From assembly GCA_951799425.1 (NCBI GenBank), contig OX637397.1, forward strand, positions 7,245,001 to 7,309,000: a DNA stretch of 64,000 nucleotides, given 5' to 3'. Made by a program: the position numbers and the translations under genes. Position 1 is the first letter of the stretch; each line of letters begins with the position of its first letter. Positions 23,858 through 35,190 of this stretch are shown here, piece by piece. The notes under the pieces are model-generated. The model was not told the origin of the DNA and made no database searches. It worked only from the letters and a program-made list of their open reading frames with translations. The stretch is from Ilex aquifolium (Eukaryota > Streptophyta > Magnoliopsida > Aquifoliales > Aquifoliaceae).

Positions 23858-26513
23858 CTAAGTTTCTGGAGGGGGAGTAATTGAAGAATCTCGCAGCTCA
23901 GCAGAAGAGCCCTCAGCAATAGAAGCAAGGGGAGAGCTACCAGAAATGTCTTGGGACCCCGTTTCCGTTGATTCCGGATTTTGGGCAAGGGTTTCAGTCA
24001 CCAATTTAGCAGAAATTGGAGCAGAAACAGGGACAGCAGGATCTGCAGCAAGGAGCTCAGGAATCACTGTTGAAGGCTCAGGAAGCACGATAAGAGCCCT
24101 AGAGGTCTCAGGGGCAGGTATGTCTTGGCTCAAAGTAGCAGCTGGGGAAGCTGAGGTATCCTCCTCGTTATCAGAGCTAGACTCCTCCATTTCTTCTGCG
24201 GTGGGGATAGAAAAATTGAAGTCAAGATCTGGGAAAGTTTTGATAGCCTTGCGCCTGAAAGCAAGCCATCCAGTAGCCCACAAGGTGGTGGCCTCGTCTT
24301 TTAGCTCGGCAATCTCTTTGTCCTTCTGTTGGACCAAACCTTTCTGCTCCTCGAGCTCCTCACAGAGTTTGCCGTTTGCCTCATTGAGGACAAGATAATC
24401 CTGATGGGCCTGGATGAGCTCTTTCTTGGCATCGAAGGCCTCCTGGTTAGCCTTGGACCACGCCTCGACCTTAACCTGCAGGTCTTCCTTAACCAACTTC
24501 AGCTCATCCCGAGCCCTCTTTTCCCCTTCCTCAGCTCTGGCCTTGACTGACAGTGTGTGTTTGAGGTCGGAGGCTTGCTTCACCACCTGCTCGTTAAGGC
24601 TCTCCATCTGCGTTTTGAGGCTCTCCACCCGGGCTCTGAGGTCATCGTTCTCAAGAGACAACTCAGAAACCTTGGTCTTATACTTCTTCAAGACCTGAAA
24701 AGAGCCCTCTTGGGACCGAACCCGATGCAGTAGGCCATTCACTTGAAGGACAGCCTGAAAATGCGAAAGAGCGCATGAGTCCATATATATAAAAAAAAAA
24801 AAGAGCGAAGAAGGAGAAGTGGTAGCACTTACAGCAGCTGCTCCCTGAAGAGCTGAAGAAATGGACTCCTCAAGAGGCATAGAAGCAGCCTTCAGAACGT
24901 CTGATTCAGAGAAAATTGAAGAGAGAGCCCCTGCAGCAAGATCCATGTTGTCAAAAAAGGAATCCTCGTCTCCTTCAGATTTTCTCTCGCTCTTTCCAGA
25001 AGCAGTGTATGAGAACTTTCCGGGTTGGAGGTCAGGGATCACTCCCAAAGCTTCCTTAACCTCAGAGGAGGAAGGGGAAGCCTGATCTCCCTTTTGAGTA
25101 GCCCCCGACCCAGGATGGGCCACTGGGGGAGGAGAGATGACTACATTTGGAATGATGCCGGATGAGGAGGGGGGTGCCTTTATAGGAACCGATTCTGTAG
25201 TAGCAGTAGAGACAGAAGGCACATCCAATCTGGGCTTGAGTGTTCGGACCACTCCCAGAGCCGACCCGAGTCTTGCGCTTCCCAGACCTGCCACCCACCA
25301 TCAGCTCTGCAATTTTGGCCTGGAGCTCTTCTGGAGTAGTCTTCATGGTAGAAGAACCTGGGAGGTCTGGAAGAAATAGAAAAAAGTAAAGAAAAAGAGA
25401 AGAGAAGGAAAGATGATGAAAAGAGGAAAGTAAGTGACGACGAAATTACCTTCGTCAGCCCCTAGAACAGATAATGGAATCGCTAAAGTCGCCACTGGAA
25501 GGCTAAGGCCTAGCTGCACCAAATTTCGTGACTCAATCAGGTCAGCGTACCTCTATGGCTTGATCTTCTCCAACTTCACTAGCACTTTCGTATCCTCAGG
25601 GCTGAGCTCAAGACGATCACCTGGAAAGAAGAAGATAGCACAAATAAATAAATAAAAAGGGGGGAAAAGGCTTATAAGTTCCAGATCAGAGCTCATTTGA
25701 CTTGAGAAAAGACTCACGCAAGTTGTCTGGTTCAGCCCAAGCCGTAGGGATACCGAGAGTGTCTGTCTTATCAGCAAGATTATACTCCCAATTGGTACCC
25801 CCGACAAAAAAGAAGTGTTCCTTCCAGTGCTTATGCGAGGTCGGAATATTGGAGATAAGCTGCCTAGCGTTGGCACGCTTAGAGGCATATAAGAAGCCTC
25901 CAGAGGTCGGCTTGACGTTGAAGAGCTCCAGAAACAAAGAAATGCTAGGAATCTCAAGCTTATGCTTCTTGAAGATAACTAAAAGACCAACCATGATGCC
26001 ATAGAAGTTGGGGGAAATCTGGGAAGGACATACATGGAAATGTTGCAGAATCACCTTAATGAATGGGTGCAGAGGAAAGCGAAGACCGTTATCAAAGGCG
26101 GCGAGAAAGAAGCAAACCCTGTTGTGCACTTGTTCTACGTAGTAGACAGATCTGTCTGGGCACCAGGGTTCGACCCCAGGAGGAAAGCCGTACCGAACCT
26201 TGTAAACTTTCATTAGCTCAGGGGCCTCTTTGCTGTAGCCCACGGACTCGGCGTGCTTATAGGCAGACCCCAAATAGGAGGTCTTCTCTTCAACCCCGAC
26301 CCCACTGACCTTGCCTTTGCCTTTGTCCGGCCTAGGGGGCAAGGGGGGGGACGCTGAGGGAGGCTCTTCGGTATTAACCGCAGAATCAACGGCATCTACC
26401 CCAGGGAAGTTATCTATCTCATCACCTACCTCCCCTAACTCAGTATCCTCCTCGGCTGACCTAGACCCTAAAAGTGAAACAGAAGAGCGAGTGGCACCAG
26501 AGGAGGCAGACAT
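23858..26513 (-). CDS. Antisense spliced gene carried by the Tat-like element
   Basis: Four exons fit plant splice rules on the minus strand: 26513-25718 (donor GTGAGT), 25620-25450 (acceptor TTTCCAG, donor GTAATT), 25366-24833 (acceptor TTCCAG, donor GTAAGT) and 24754-23858 (acceptor TTTTCAG). Phases agree at every junction. Exon 1 begins MSASSGATRSSVSLLGS and contains a conserved segment with LRFPLHPFIKVILQHFHVCP, resembling the plant 'putative gypsy type transposon' (Transposase_28-like) family. The later exons encode a long coiled coil and an acidic serine/proline-rich tail. Two lesions are visible: TAG at 25553-25555 in exon 2 and a one-base frame change in exon 3 (about 25200-25290). 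The summed exons are one base over a multiple of three, in line with a single indel. A TTTAAATA box at 26987-26994 may be its promoter. The function is unknown. Confidence 0.7.
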
Positions 26514-27147
26514 GATAGGAAGAGAAAAAGGAAGGTTAAAGGAGCGATAAAGCGAAGGGGCACGGGTCAGGCACTCTTTAATAACCCTTGGGTCAGCACA
26601 GTAACTCCCGACGGCAAGGATGTGAACTATAGAGCTCCAATCGACGAAATAAGGAAGGGGGGCTAAGCAATGGTCGCGATTCCAAAAATAAAAGAATCGA
26701 AAAGCCCAAAAATGCAGCAACCACCTCGAATTCAAGGGATCCAGAGCAAGAGAAGGAAGAGGAAGGGGCAAAGGACGTACCTAGCTCAGGGATAGCAGCG
26801 AACGGAAGTCTGGAGCACTATCAGAGGAAGGAGGCGATGTGAAACTTCGAAACGAGGGCTGGGAATTCGATTTCAAGCAAGAAAGCAGAAAGGTTCAATG
26901 GTCCAAAATCGCAGAGAGAATAGAGACAAAGAGCAGTAGAGAAGATGAACAGTGTAAAGAAAACGGTTCATGTAGCCGTTTCTGTGTATTTAAAGCTTAA
27001 AGGACGTGGACTGAGACATGCGCGGGAATCGAGGAGAAATCATGATTACTGCAAACCGTCAAAAATCCCCAAGTCACGTACTAGCCACGTGAATATTTAA
27101 CTCAGTCTGGATTGCAGGTCAGCCCTTACCTAAGCTAGCTTAAGGCA

Positions 27148-27163
27148 AGAGCTGGGGGGCAAC
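27148..27163 (+). other. Polypurine tract, Tat-like element
   Basis: AAGAGCTGGGGGGCAA lies immediately before the 3' LTR, in the position and composition expected of the plus-strand primer. Confidence 0.85.
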
Positions 27164-27868
27164 TGATGATACCTAGAATAAAACGGACACGTGCTCTGTA
27201 AGTGAGCTCAGCTCGGGAGCTCAGGCAGGATAAGCTGAGCTCCCCTAGCCATGGGCAGAGCTCATCCAGTCAGCGCTAAGAGCTCCTAGTTGAAGGCGCG
27301 AGATGAGAAATGCTAAGGAGACAACGAGATGACAGCGGATACCCTTATAAAGGAAGTAGATCCAATCCAAGGCAGAAAACTCGTATTTAACCATGATCCC
27401 CTCCTAAAACTACGGAGAATCCCATAGAAGAAGGCAAGGATCTCTCCATCAGAAACCAGCCATAAGGAGTTTGGGTAACTCCGGAATTATGGAGGAAGAT
27501 AGGGCACGGCCCCTTCAATATAGGAAGTAATTCCGTGTTAGAGGGAAGCATGAGGCCATAAAAGGAGGGGGTAAACCCCCATCGGAAAAGAGAGATCCGA
27601 ATACCATGGGTATTCTGCTGTAACAGAGTGAATTTCATTAATAAAGAACAGGGAGCAAGAGCCTCCATTAGAGAGTGGATTAGCCGAGCTCATTAGCCGG
27701 TGAACCACTATACTTCTGCTGCATGTCACACACTACACACCGACTGATTTAAGCATTCATCTATCAATTCACGAGCCTTGTAGCTCAGATTTCACACCAA
27801 GACTTACACAGGTCGCAGATACCACACAATCCAGTCCCATAGCTCATACGTGTAGGTTTACACCATCA
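27164..27868 (+). repeat. 3' LTR of the Tat-like element
   Basis: A 705-bp copy of 15363-16067, displaced by exactly 11801 bp and with no difference found by eye. It is followed by the GTTTC target duplication. Confidence 0.95.
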
Positions 27869-28067
27869 GTTTCAAAACAACGATAATTGAATAATTAATT
27901 GTTCTACACATCCTCCCACATGTCATACGAACTTCCATACATTTAGGTTAACAAATTGAATTGAAACAATAAGCAAATCAATTGGAGGTAAATTGAGACA
28001 TTTAGACAAAGATTCAGGAAATTCGATCAATTGGTTGAGAGACTTGACTCACCAACCATGCAGCACC

Positions 28068-28568
28068 CAGGGGGCGGAGCCAAGATTGTTTCACAGTGGG
28101 GCTCTAATTCAACTCAAATTCAATGTTTTATCCTTGAATTTTTAACAAACAACTTGTGAGATCAGTGTATATTGATCAACCAACCATTTTGTTTGAATTT
28201 TCAAGTGTTTGAATTAAATAAAATAGTTGAAAATCGCAAGCCTTTGACCTTGGGCAGTGCATAATTTCTTTAGGACTCACGGATAGTCATAGTTACTTGC
28301 TCATTTTGTCATGGTTTTGTTTTGTGGCATCTTAACTAACATTTAATAGGCAACAATGGTTTGGGGATAAAACAGCTACATCTTGTCTACATACATTTGT
28401 TAAGGACTCCATTTATTTTCTAAATTGTAGAAATAACCCTATGTGTTTTAAATATTTTCAATGGGGCAATCTTTAAACACTTCTGAAACTTTTCAAAATT
28501 CTAGCTAGGCCCCAAAAGTTTTTAAAATTGCAGTGTGGACAGCTGCCCACATTGCAAATCCGCCCCTG
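28068..28568. mobile_element. hAT-like MITE, GGGGCGGA family
   Basis: The left end reads CAGGGGGCGGAGCC and the right end, reverse-complemented, reads CAGGGGCGGATTT. The flanking octamers gcagcacc and tcaacacc agree at 6 of 8 positions. The interior is AT-rich and non-coding. Confidence 0.55.
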
Positions 28569-28974
28569 TCAACACCTATCTCTAATACATGTTATAATAT
28601 ATAACTCAAAATCAAATAGCCCCTTACGTAGATAAATCAATTGTATATTAGGTAGTCCTCGACCTATTATTATAACCTAGATCTGTTTGCTACAAACACG
28701 TTATGTATGGCTATTGGAATGACAATTGCAGATGTGACAAAAAAATCCGATGGTTAACGTAGGTGAAGATAGTAATGTAAGTCTTGAAATTCATCATCTA
28801 GCTAGGTAGAAATCAACCAACTTACACTGAACTCCATTGTATAAGGATTCCCTCCCCCATTGGACCTTTGGAATGAACATGATCGTTGTCGTCGTATAGG
28901 CTGTCTCCATAGACAGAGAGAAATATTAATGCAATTTCTTTGAGTGAAAATTAGAGTTTGTGTCATATTAAAAT

Positions 28975-29364
28975 GGGATTTTTGCATTTTGCACCCTGAA
29001 AGATGTCTCGATTCTTATTTTGTATCCCAAAAAATTATTTTTCCCACATTACAATTTACACCCTGAATGTCATAAATTGGTTCCAATGTGGCATTCGGAC
29101 TAACATTCGTTTCAAATTCCGATAAAAATTAATGCACATGCCACCCAAGGATATGGATGGTGAGTTTACATTTTTATCCAAGAACATCACATATGGGTGG
29201 CAAGTGCATTAATTTTTTTTAACGAAATCTGAAACAGATGTTAGTCCGAAGGCCACATTGAAAGCAATTTATGATATTCAATGTGCAATGTGAAAAAAAT
29301 AATCTTTTTAAGGTATAAATTGAGAATCGAGAGATTTTTTTGGGGTGCAAAATGCAAAAAACCC
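28975..29364. mobile_element. Foldback MITE of MULE type
   Basis: The ends read GGGATTTTTGCATTTTGCAC and, reverse-complemented, GGGTTTTTTGCATTTTGCAC. The arms stay complementary for well over 100 bp, so most of the 390-bp unit is one long inverted repeat. The 9-bp target duplication tattaaaat is exact (28966-28974 and 29365-29373), which points to the Mutator superfamily. Confidence 0.85.
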
Positions 29365-29889
29365 TATTAAAATTTATCTTTTATTATCATGTATATTTAG
29401 GAACGGAGTCAAGATTTATAGGGGGCAAATAATGACAAAATTAGGAATTTTATTCAACAAGTCATTGTTATTGTTAAATTTATACTTATATAAAATTTAT
29501 CCAAAATCAACTTCAACATGATATATCCAGGATTAGTGGCAAAGATGCATCGACTATTGGGAATTAATTATTGGATCTACTAAAGGGATCCACCAGCCGA
29601 CGTTCATGGGTCTCTTGTATGACAATTGGGTCAGACATGGGAAGTTTACTAACTCAGGAGCTCAGTCCATACAATAATGGTCTGAGTTTGGTTGTGCACA
29701 ATATTGAGTGCCCAACCGCAGCTAAAATGGTCGATTTGACTCAAATCCTGGACTTGATCTTTAATCCTACACCGAAAAACTTAATTTGGATTATAAAATT
29801 TAAACATTATCCTTACATCCTATAGTTAGGTCATTCAGCCTTCTGATACAATAGATGAAAATATAGCTTTTGAAAATCTCAAAGGGAGG

Positions 29890-30678
29890 TAGGGGTCTCC
29901 ATGGGTCAGGTTATCCACGAGTTTCGTTACCCGGCTCGAAAAAAATGTTCAAAACCCGATAGGCCCGAGAGTTGGCCCACCTAAACCCTAGCCCAATATT
30001 CTTGAAAAGAGGGCTTGAGTTTACCCCCAAACCCAAAGCCCGACCCAATAGCCCGTCCGAAAAAAACCTTTTAAAACTCGGCCCAAGAGCCGCTCGTCAA
30101 GCACAGTCCGCCCACCATTCCTTTGAAAAAAAGTTATACTTTTAGACCATTAAATTTAAAACTTTGAAATAAGTCTCCCAATGTCGAAATTTGAAGTTTT
30201 AGAAATGTATATATTATAAATAATGTATTATTTTTCTTTCCATATATTAAGCATACAAGTTTTAAAAGATAGAGTAATGCAAATGATAGATAAGTGAGTA
30301 GGTATCAACTTAGTTAGGATGTATTCATTCTATTGAATATAGTTCACCTCTTAATCAAAAATAAAATTATTCATTATTTTATTTTTTATCCATTTTAACT
30401 CTACTTTTGATTCAAAAATATAATGTACACAAATATTAAGTTACAAAAATATTCATTATTTTAAAATGAAGTTGTATATAAAAAAGCTCGCGAGCAGGCC
30501 CACCCAACAAGCCCACCCAATAGGCTCGCGGGTTGGGCTGTGGGTAGCCTACCCTACCCGAAGTCCGGCCCGGCTAGTCCGATAACTCATTTGGATAAGG
30601 ATTTAGGCCTACACTACCCAGACCTGTCCCAAAAAAAATTTCACGGGCCTAGCCCAGCTCGGCCCATGAACAACCCCA
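29890..30678. mobile_element. Non-autonomous hAT element, CATGGG family (long copy)
   Basis: The left end reads TAGGGGTCTCCATGGGTC and the right end, reverse-complemented, reads TGGGGTTGTTCATGGGCC. The flanking octamers aagggagg and gagggagg differ at one base. Subterminal sequence is rich in GCCC/GGCC words at both ends. No transposase is present. It is related to the element at 7937-8308. Confidence 0.75.
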
Positions 30679-32150
30679 GAGGGAGGCATCAGAATTTTTA
30701 AAATCTAAAAAAAGTGTAGAGTGGGGTTGCCTTGAGGCCAGGTCATAGAGATTTATTACTGATGAATATCCTAGTTTCGGCATCGATAATTTGTCTTTAA
30801 CTAGATCGAGAAGAAAATTAGTCGAAATGCGCATAAGTTGGTCTAAACACCACTGACCGTTGAACCGAGGGAGCATGGCCCCAAGGGAGATCCGTCCTTG
30901 TGTATATTTGTAAATTTGAATCGTGTTAGTCAAGTAAATCTAGTAAATTCATTCATTTACTGTTCAAACTTGATAAGGCTAAATTAAAGAAGAGAAATTA
31001 AATATAAATAGAGATTGGAGAAGACAGAGAGAAATAAAAATACGAATCTTCAATATAAAAAGCTAGTTTAATGTAGGATCTATTTAGGATATTATTTGAC
31101 ATGATAAGGTTAGGATCGATAATGAATTACTTCTAGGATTATTTCTGTTATAAAAACCTTGTAGAGGTACGTGTTATTAGATTAAAAAAAAAAAAGAAAA
31201 AAAAAAGCTAGATATATACATTATAACTTGTTATTCCTTTTCATTTAAAAAAGTGGGGCTGCATTCTAATCTGAGTATGTGGTGGTGTGTTGCCTTGCCA
31301 TATCTGCTTCAAGTATCAAAACATTTTGGGTAATTATTATCCACACCCCTCTAACCCCTTCTATTATCCAAAACATCAGTAGAATGTAATTTTATAAAAT
31401 TGTCTATGACATATTTTAGAAAAAACTTTATCTACACTCTTTTAGATAGACATATTTTTAATGAGACCTTCTCTATTTTTAAAATTTTTTTATGTATTAA
31501 AATTCGGGTCGATTAAAATCCAATTCGAGGGGATTAAATTTTATTTTTTTTACTTATTAAAATTTAAGTCTCGAATTTTAATATGTAAAAAAAATAAATT
31601 TTAATCAACTCGAATCAAATTTTAATTAACTCGAATTATAATCAAATTTTATATAGAAATATTATTTGGGTTTATATAGGGGTAATTTTGGCATTTCAGA
31701 TATATTTTTTTATATTTATAAACAGTGGTTTAACGGTAAAGGTGTCAGTAATATTTTGGATAATAGAGAAAGTATAATTCAAAATGTAATAAACTAAAAG
31801 ATATGTGATTGAAATTTTTCGGACGTTGCAACTTTTCTTTTCTTTTGTTGCCTTTTTTCATAATTAAACAAATACAAATAAGGAAAACAACCAGCCATAA
31901 ATGGTGATAGAGGATGTAAAGTGAGTCTCAAAAGCGGCAGAAAGAAAATGGGAAGACAAAGAAAGAGTACAGGATGCCCCCACATGGCACAGTCACTATC
32001 AACCCATGGCACAGTGGGCAGAGTCACCTATTTCATACATAAAAAATTTATATGTATAGTTTATTTTAATCGATAAAAAATTAAAAATTAAAATTTATAA
32101 TTACTGCTCACCCCGAAAATGTCAGCTTTAGCAGTAGTCACGGATGTGTA
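30679..32150. other. AT-rich intergenic stretch
   Basis: No gene is seen. An A-rich run lies at about 31180-31208. From about 31850, 'aataaggaaaacaaccagccataaatgg' resembles text near 4520 and 32950, marking another remnant of the exon-1 flank duplication. Confidence 0.4.
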
Positions 32151-32276
32151 TTCTATTTTCTAGCAAATAAGGAAAACCAAGTATCAGTGGAGAAAATGGA
32201 AGAAGAGTCATTTGAGAGAGAGAGAGAGTAGACAAACCAACCTGCTGGGACAGAAAGAGAGAGTAGAAAAACCAAC

Positions 32277-32372
32277 CTGCAGGGAGGAATTTCCATCGAA
32301 AATCTCAACCGGCTTCGCCGATGAGGAATCAGCACTGGTGGATTTAACAGTAGTCACTGGGTTGCTTTCCAT
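32277..32372 (-). CDS. Candidate RING-CH first exon, copy 1
   Basis: ATG at 32372 opens 32 codons starting MESNPVTTVKSTSADSSS and ending at CAG before a GTTGGT donor, phase 0. This phase matches exon 2 of gene B at 15079. The exon is serine-rich with no domain. It is nearly identical to 33529-33624. Confidence 0.45.
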
Positions 32373-32539
32373 TTTTCCTTGGGAATAATCTGAAGGGAAA
32401 ATCACAAAAATGGTATTGAAATTACAATTACGGTGGCAGAGGAGATGAGATTGTCTACTGGCTTAAATATAAAAATAATTATATATCTACAATGTGGAAA
32501 GAGGTTTTTCCATGAAGAAGATGCTATGAAATTTCCATC

Positions 32540-32628
32540 TAAACCCAGAAGTTTCTGAGAAATGGAGATTTGAGAGATGAGGAATCACCACTGGCGGCTT
32601 TAGCAGCAATTACTCGCCTGCTTTCCAT
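32540..32628 (-). pseudogene. Degenerate RING-CH first-exon copy
   Basis: ATG at 32628 starts MESRRVIAAKAASGDSSSL, which aligns with the MESNPVT exons. It then runs without a donor into sequence unlike the other copies. It is probably a partial duplicate. Confidence 0.35.
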
Positions 32629-33162
32629 TTTGTCCTTTCGGATCTGAAGAGAAAATTACAAACATTAAATGTTGCATAAATTGGAAAGATATAAAGAGAT
32701 TTATTGATTCATTGTAGAGACAAAAATTAAAAAAAAAAAAATCATATGTATAGAAAAACCCATTTTGACATTAAATTTATTATACTTATTGAGTTTTAAT
32801 ATTTGACCGTTAATTTTAACGGAATTTCTTACCGTTTCAATTTAATCGAAAACTTTATATATAGGTTTATGAAGTATAAGAAGGTAATATGTTATTGGGT
32901 CAAACCATATGAAGATAATTTAAAATCTATCCTTTTTATGATTGAAGAATAGAAATAAGGATAACTAACAATAAATGGAGACGATGTAAAAATAGTGTTA
33001 TTCTTACCAAATTATTTGCCAAAACTTGTTTATCAAATCAACGTGAATTATTAAATCAGTGACTATCATTAACTTTCTGTAAATAAAATTTTATTTATTC
33101 ATTTGGTAAATAAAATTGGACGGAAAGAGACGGGGGAAGAGAAACAGAGTACGAAAACTAAC

Positions 33163-33243
33163 CTCAGGACAATCTTTATTGGCAACCTTAACTGAGAAGG
33201 AATCATCACTAACTTCAACAACTGTGACTGGCTTGTTTTCCAT
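33163..33243 (-). CDS. Candidate RING-CH first exon, copy 2 (MENKPVT type)
   Basis: ATG at 33243 opens 27 codons starting MENKPVTVVEVSDDSFSVKV, followed by a GTTAGT donor in phase 0. It is the same length as exon 1 of copy A at 4729-4809, and the upstream sequence is also shared, including a CTATAAATAC promoter-like element on the minus strand at about 33320. Confidence 0.45.
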
Positions 33244-33528
33244 TTTTTTCTTTAGTAGGAAAATGATAAGAAAATCACCAAATGGTACTGAAATACAATG
33301 GCAGAGATGACATTAAGTATTTATAGGTACTAAAATTTATAATTAGTGCTCACCCGAGCATCAATGACCGGCTCCGCCCCTGCAACCGGGGGTAAGGAAT
33401 CACCATTGGTGTCTTTTGCAGTAGTGACGGGTGTGTTTTCTATTTTCTAGCAAATAAGGAAAACCAAGTATAAGTGGAGAAAATGGAAGGAGAGTCGTTT
33501 GAGAGAGAGAGAGAGTAGAAAAACCAAC

Positions 33529-33624
33529 CTGCGAGGAGGAATTTCCATCGAAAATCTCAACCGGCTTCACCGATGAGGAATCAGCACTGGTGGATTTAGC
33601 AGGAGTCACTGGGTTGCTTTCCAT
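33529..33624 (-). CDS. Candidate RING-CH first exon, copy 3
   Basis: ATG at 33624 opens 32 codons starting MESNPVTPAKSTSADSSS and ending at CAG before a GTTGGT donor. It differs from the exon at 32277-32372 at only a few codons. Flanks of several hundred bases are also shared, so this is a local duplication about 1.25 kb apart. Confidence 0.45.
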
Positions 33625-34238
33625 TTTTCCTTGGGAATAATCTGAAGAGAAAATCACAAAATGGTATTGAAATTACAATGACGGTGGCAGAGGAGATGAG
33701 ATTGTCTACTAGCTTAAATATAAAAATAATTATATATCTACCATGTGAAAAGAGGTTTTCCATCAAGAAGATGCTATGAAATTTCCATCTAAACCCAGAA
33801 ATTTATGAGAAATGGAGATTTGAGAGACATAGGGGGTGGCTAGGGCCTTTCACACTGTCTACGGCTACGTGTGAAATTAAAAGCCACAAGTAATCTCATG
33901 GGAGTTTTGGAGAAGACGACTTTTTAAGTACTTATTATTGGTCCCTACATTTTTAGTACTTGTCAGAACCAAGTTGCTAAGAAAAATTCATCCAAACACG
34001 AAGTCCCTAAGAAATGGAGATTAAGAAACATGTGGATTTCACAACTTATCACATCACACCGTGTTATTTTTCAGTGTCATATTGAATTAAGAATTAATAT
34101 TTTGTATTTTTTTATCAATTTAATCGCTAAAATAATTAATTTTTGTCACTTTAATCCCTACATAGATGAAATGTCAAGTTTTATTGACATAAGTGATCAC
34201 ACGTCATTTTTTTAGGTGATATCATATGTCCGACAGGG

Positions 34239-34258
34239 GTGTGTGTGTGTGTGTGTGT
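34239..34258. repeat. (GT)n microsatellite
   Basis: About ten GT dinucleotides without interruption. Confidence 0.9.
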
Positions 34259-34500
34259 TTATCTATATAATAAAATATAATACAATTTAAATCTCAAAAG
34301 ATAAACAAAATAATTTTTTTATTTTTCGCGGTTGAAATTTCTTTAAATTTTATTTTAAAGTTAATCCGACGGCTAATATTAACAACCCAAATTTAATGGG
34401 AAAATAGGCTCTTAATGGTGTATTTGAGATAATTTTTTAAAAGTGTTTCTAGAACTTTTCACTTCTCATAAATACTTTTTTTTTATAAAAAAAGTAGTGT

Positions 34501-35190
34501 TTAATTTAAACTCTTCAACTCGAATATTGTCTGTGTTTTAATTATTGAACTCAAGTTGCACTTTATTAGGTATAAAAAGTTAGGGAAAATAATTATTAGA
34601 GAGGGTTGAAATAATATATGTACAAACTTTTTAACTAATTCAATTGATTGTGTTAGTTTTTTTCAATAGTTTTAAATATTCTTCATTATTTATTGAAATA
34701 TATTACTGTCACCAAATTTATACCTTGTCGCCAAACTCTAACATTATATGTTTGTGTAATATTTTTTGTTTTCTCAGTACATAACACTTAATTATTATTA
34801 TTAGCAATGCACGTGAATCTATTTAAATAATATTTTTTATATAAAAAATTAAATTATATGTATAATTAAATTGAATAATAAATTATGTAATTTTAATTAT
34901 TGCCAAATCTAAAAATGGTCATTATTGAGTATTTGCACATCTCATTAAATTATAAATTTATTACATTTTTGTCATAAAAATTAATTAAATTACAATATTA
35001 TTGTTTGTATTATAATAATATGATATTGTTGTATACCAAAAAATCAATTGTAACGTATATTGGATAGTAGAATAAAAGAATATAGATTGAACTTTATTTC
35101 TTAACATAAATATAGACATAGATATAGAAAATCGTATACAAGTGTACTACTAATAAATAAGTTTAAAAGAATTTAAAAATCAGATATGAT
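34501..35190. other. AT-rich flank, deletion junction at its right end
   Basis: No gene is visible. It ends abruptly at 35190/35191, where sequence matching the interior of the Athila-like LTR begins without an LTR terminus. Confidence 0.5.

Larger units (their letters stand above)
15363..27868 (+). mobile_element. Complete Tat-like Ty3/gypsy LTR retrotransposon
   Basis: The element is 12.5 kb long, with 705-bp LTRs that begin TGATGATACC and end ACCATCA. An exact 5-bp target duplication, GTTTC, flanks it (15358-15362 and 27869-27873). In order it has a 5' LTR, primer binding site, gag-pol, a 1.4-kb repeat-rich spacer, an antisense spliced gene, a polypurine tract and a 3' LTR. The second (archaeal-type) RNase H domain, the lack of a chromodomain and the extra antisense gene downstream of pol point to the Tat lineage. 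I read the two LTRs as identical, so insertion was recent. It separates the candidate first exons of RING-CH gene B from exons 2 and 3. Confidence 0.95.
32690..34500. repeat. Segmental duplication block, right copy
   Basis: This block aligns with 4240-5700 in the same orientation and contains two of the candidate first exons. It includes a (GT)n microsatellite at 34239-34258 and a GTGTTTGG-type repeat near 34420-34500 that also occurs near 5645-5725. Confidence 0.6.
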
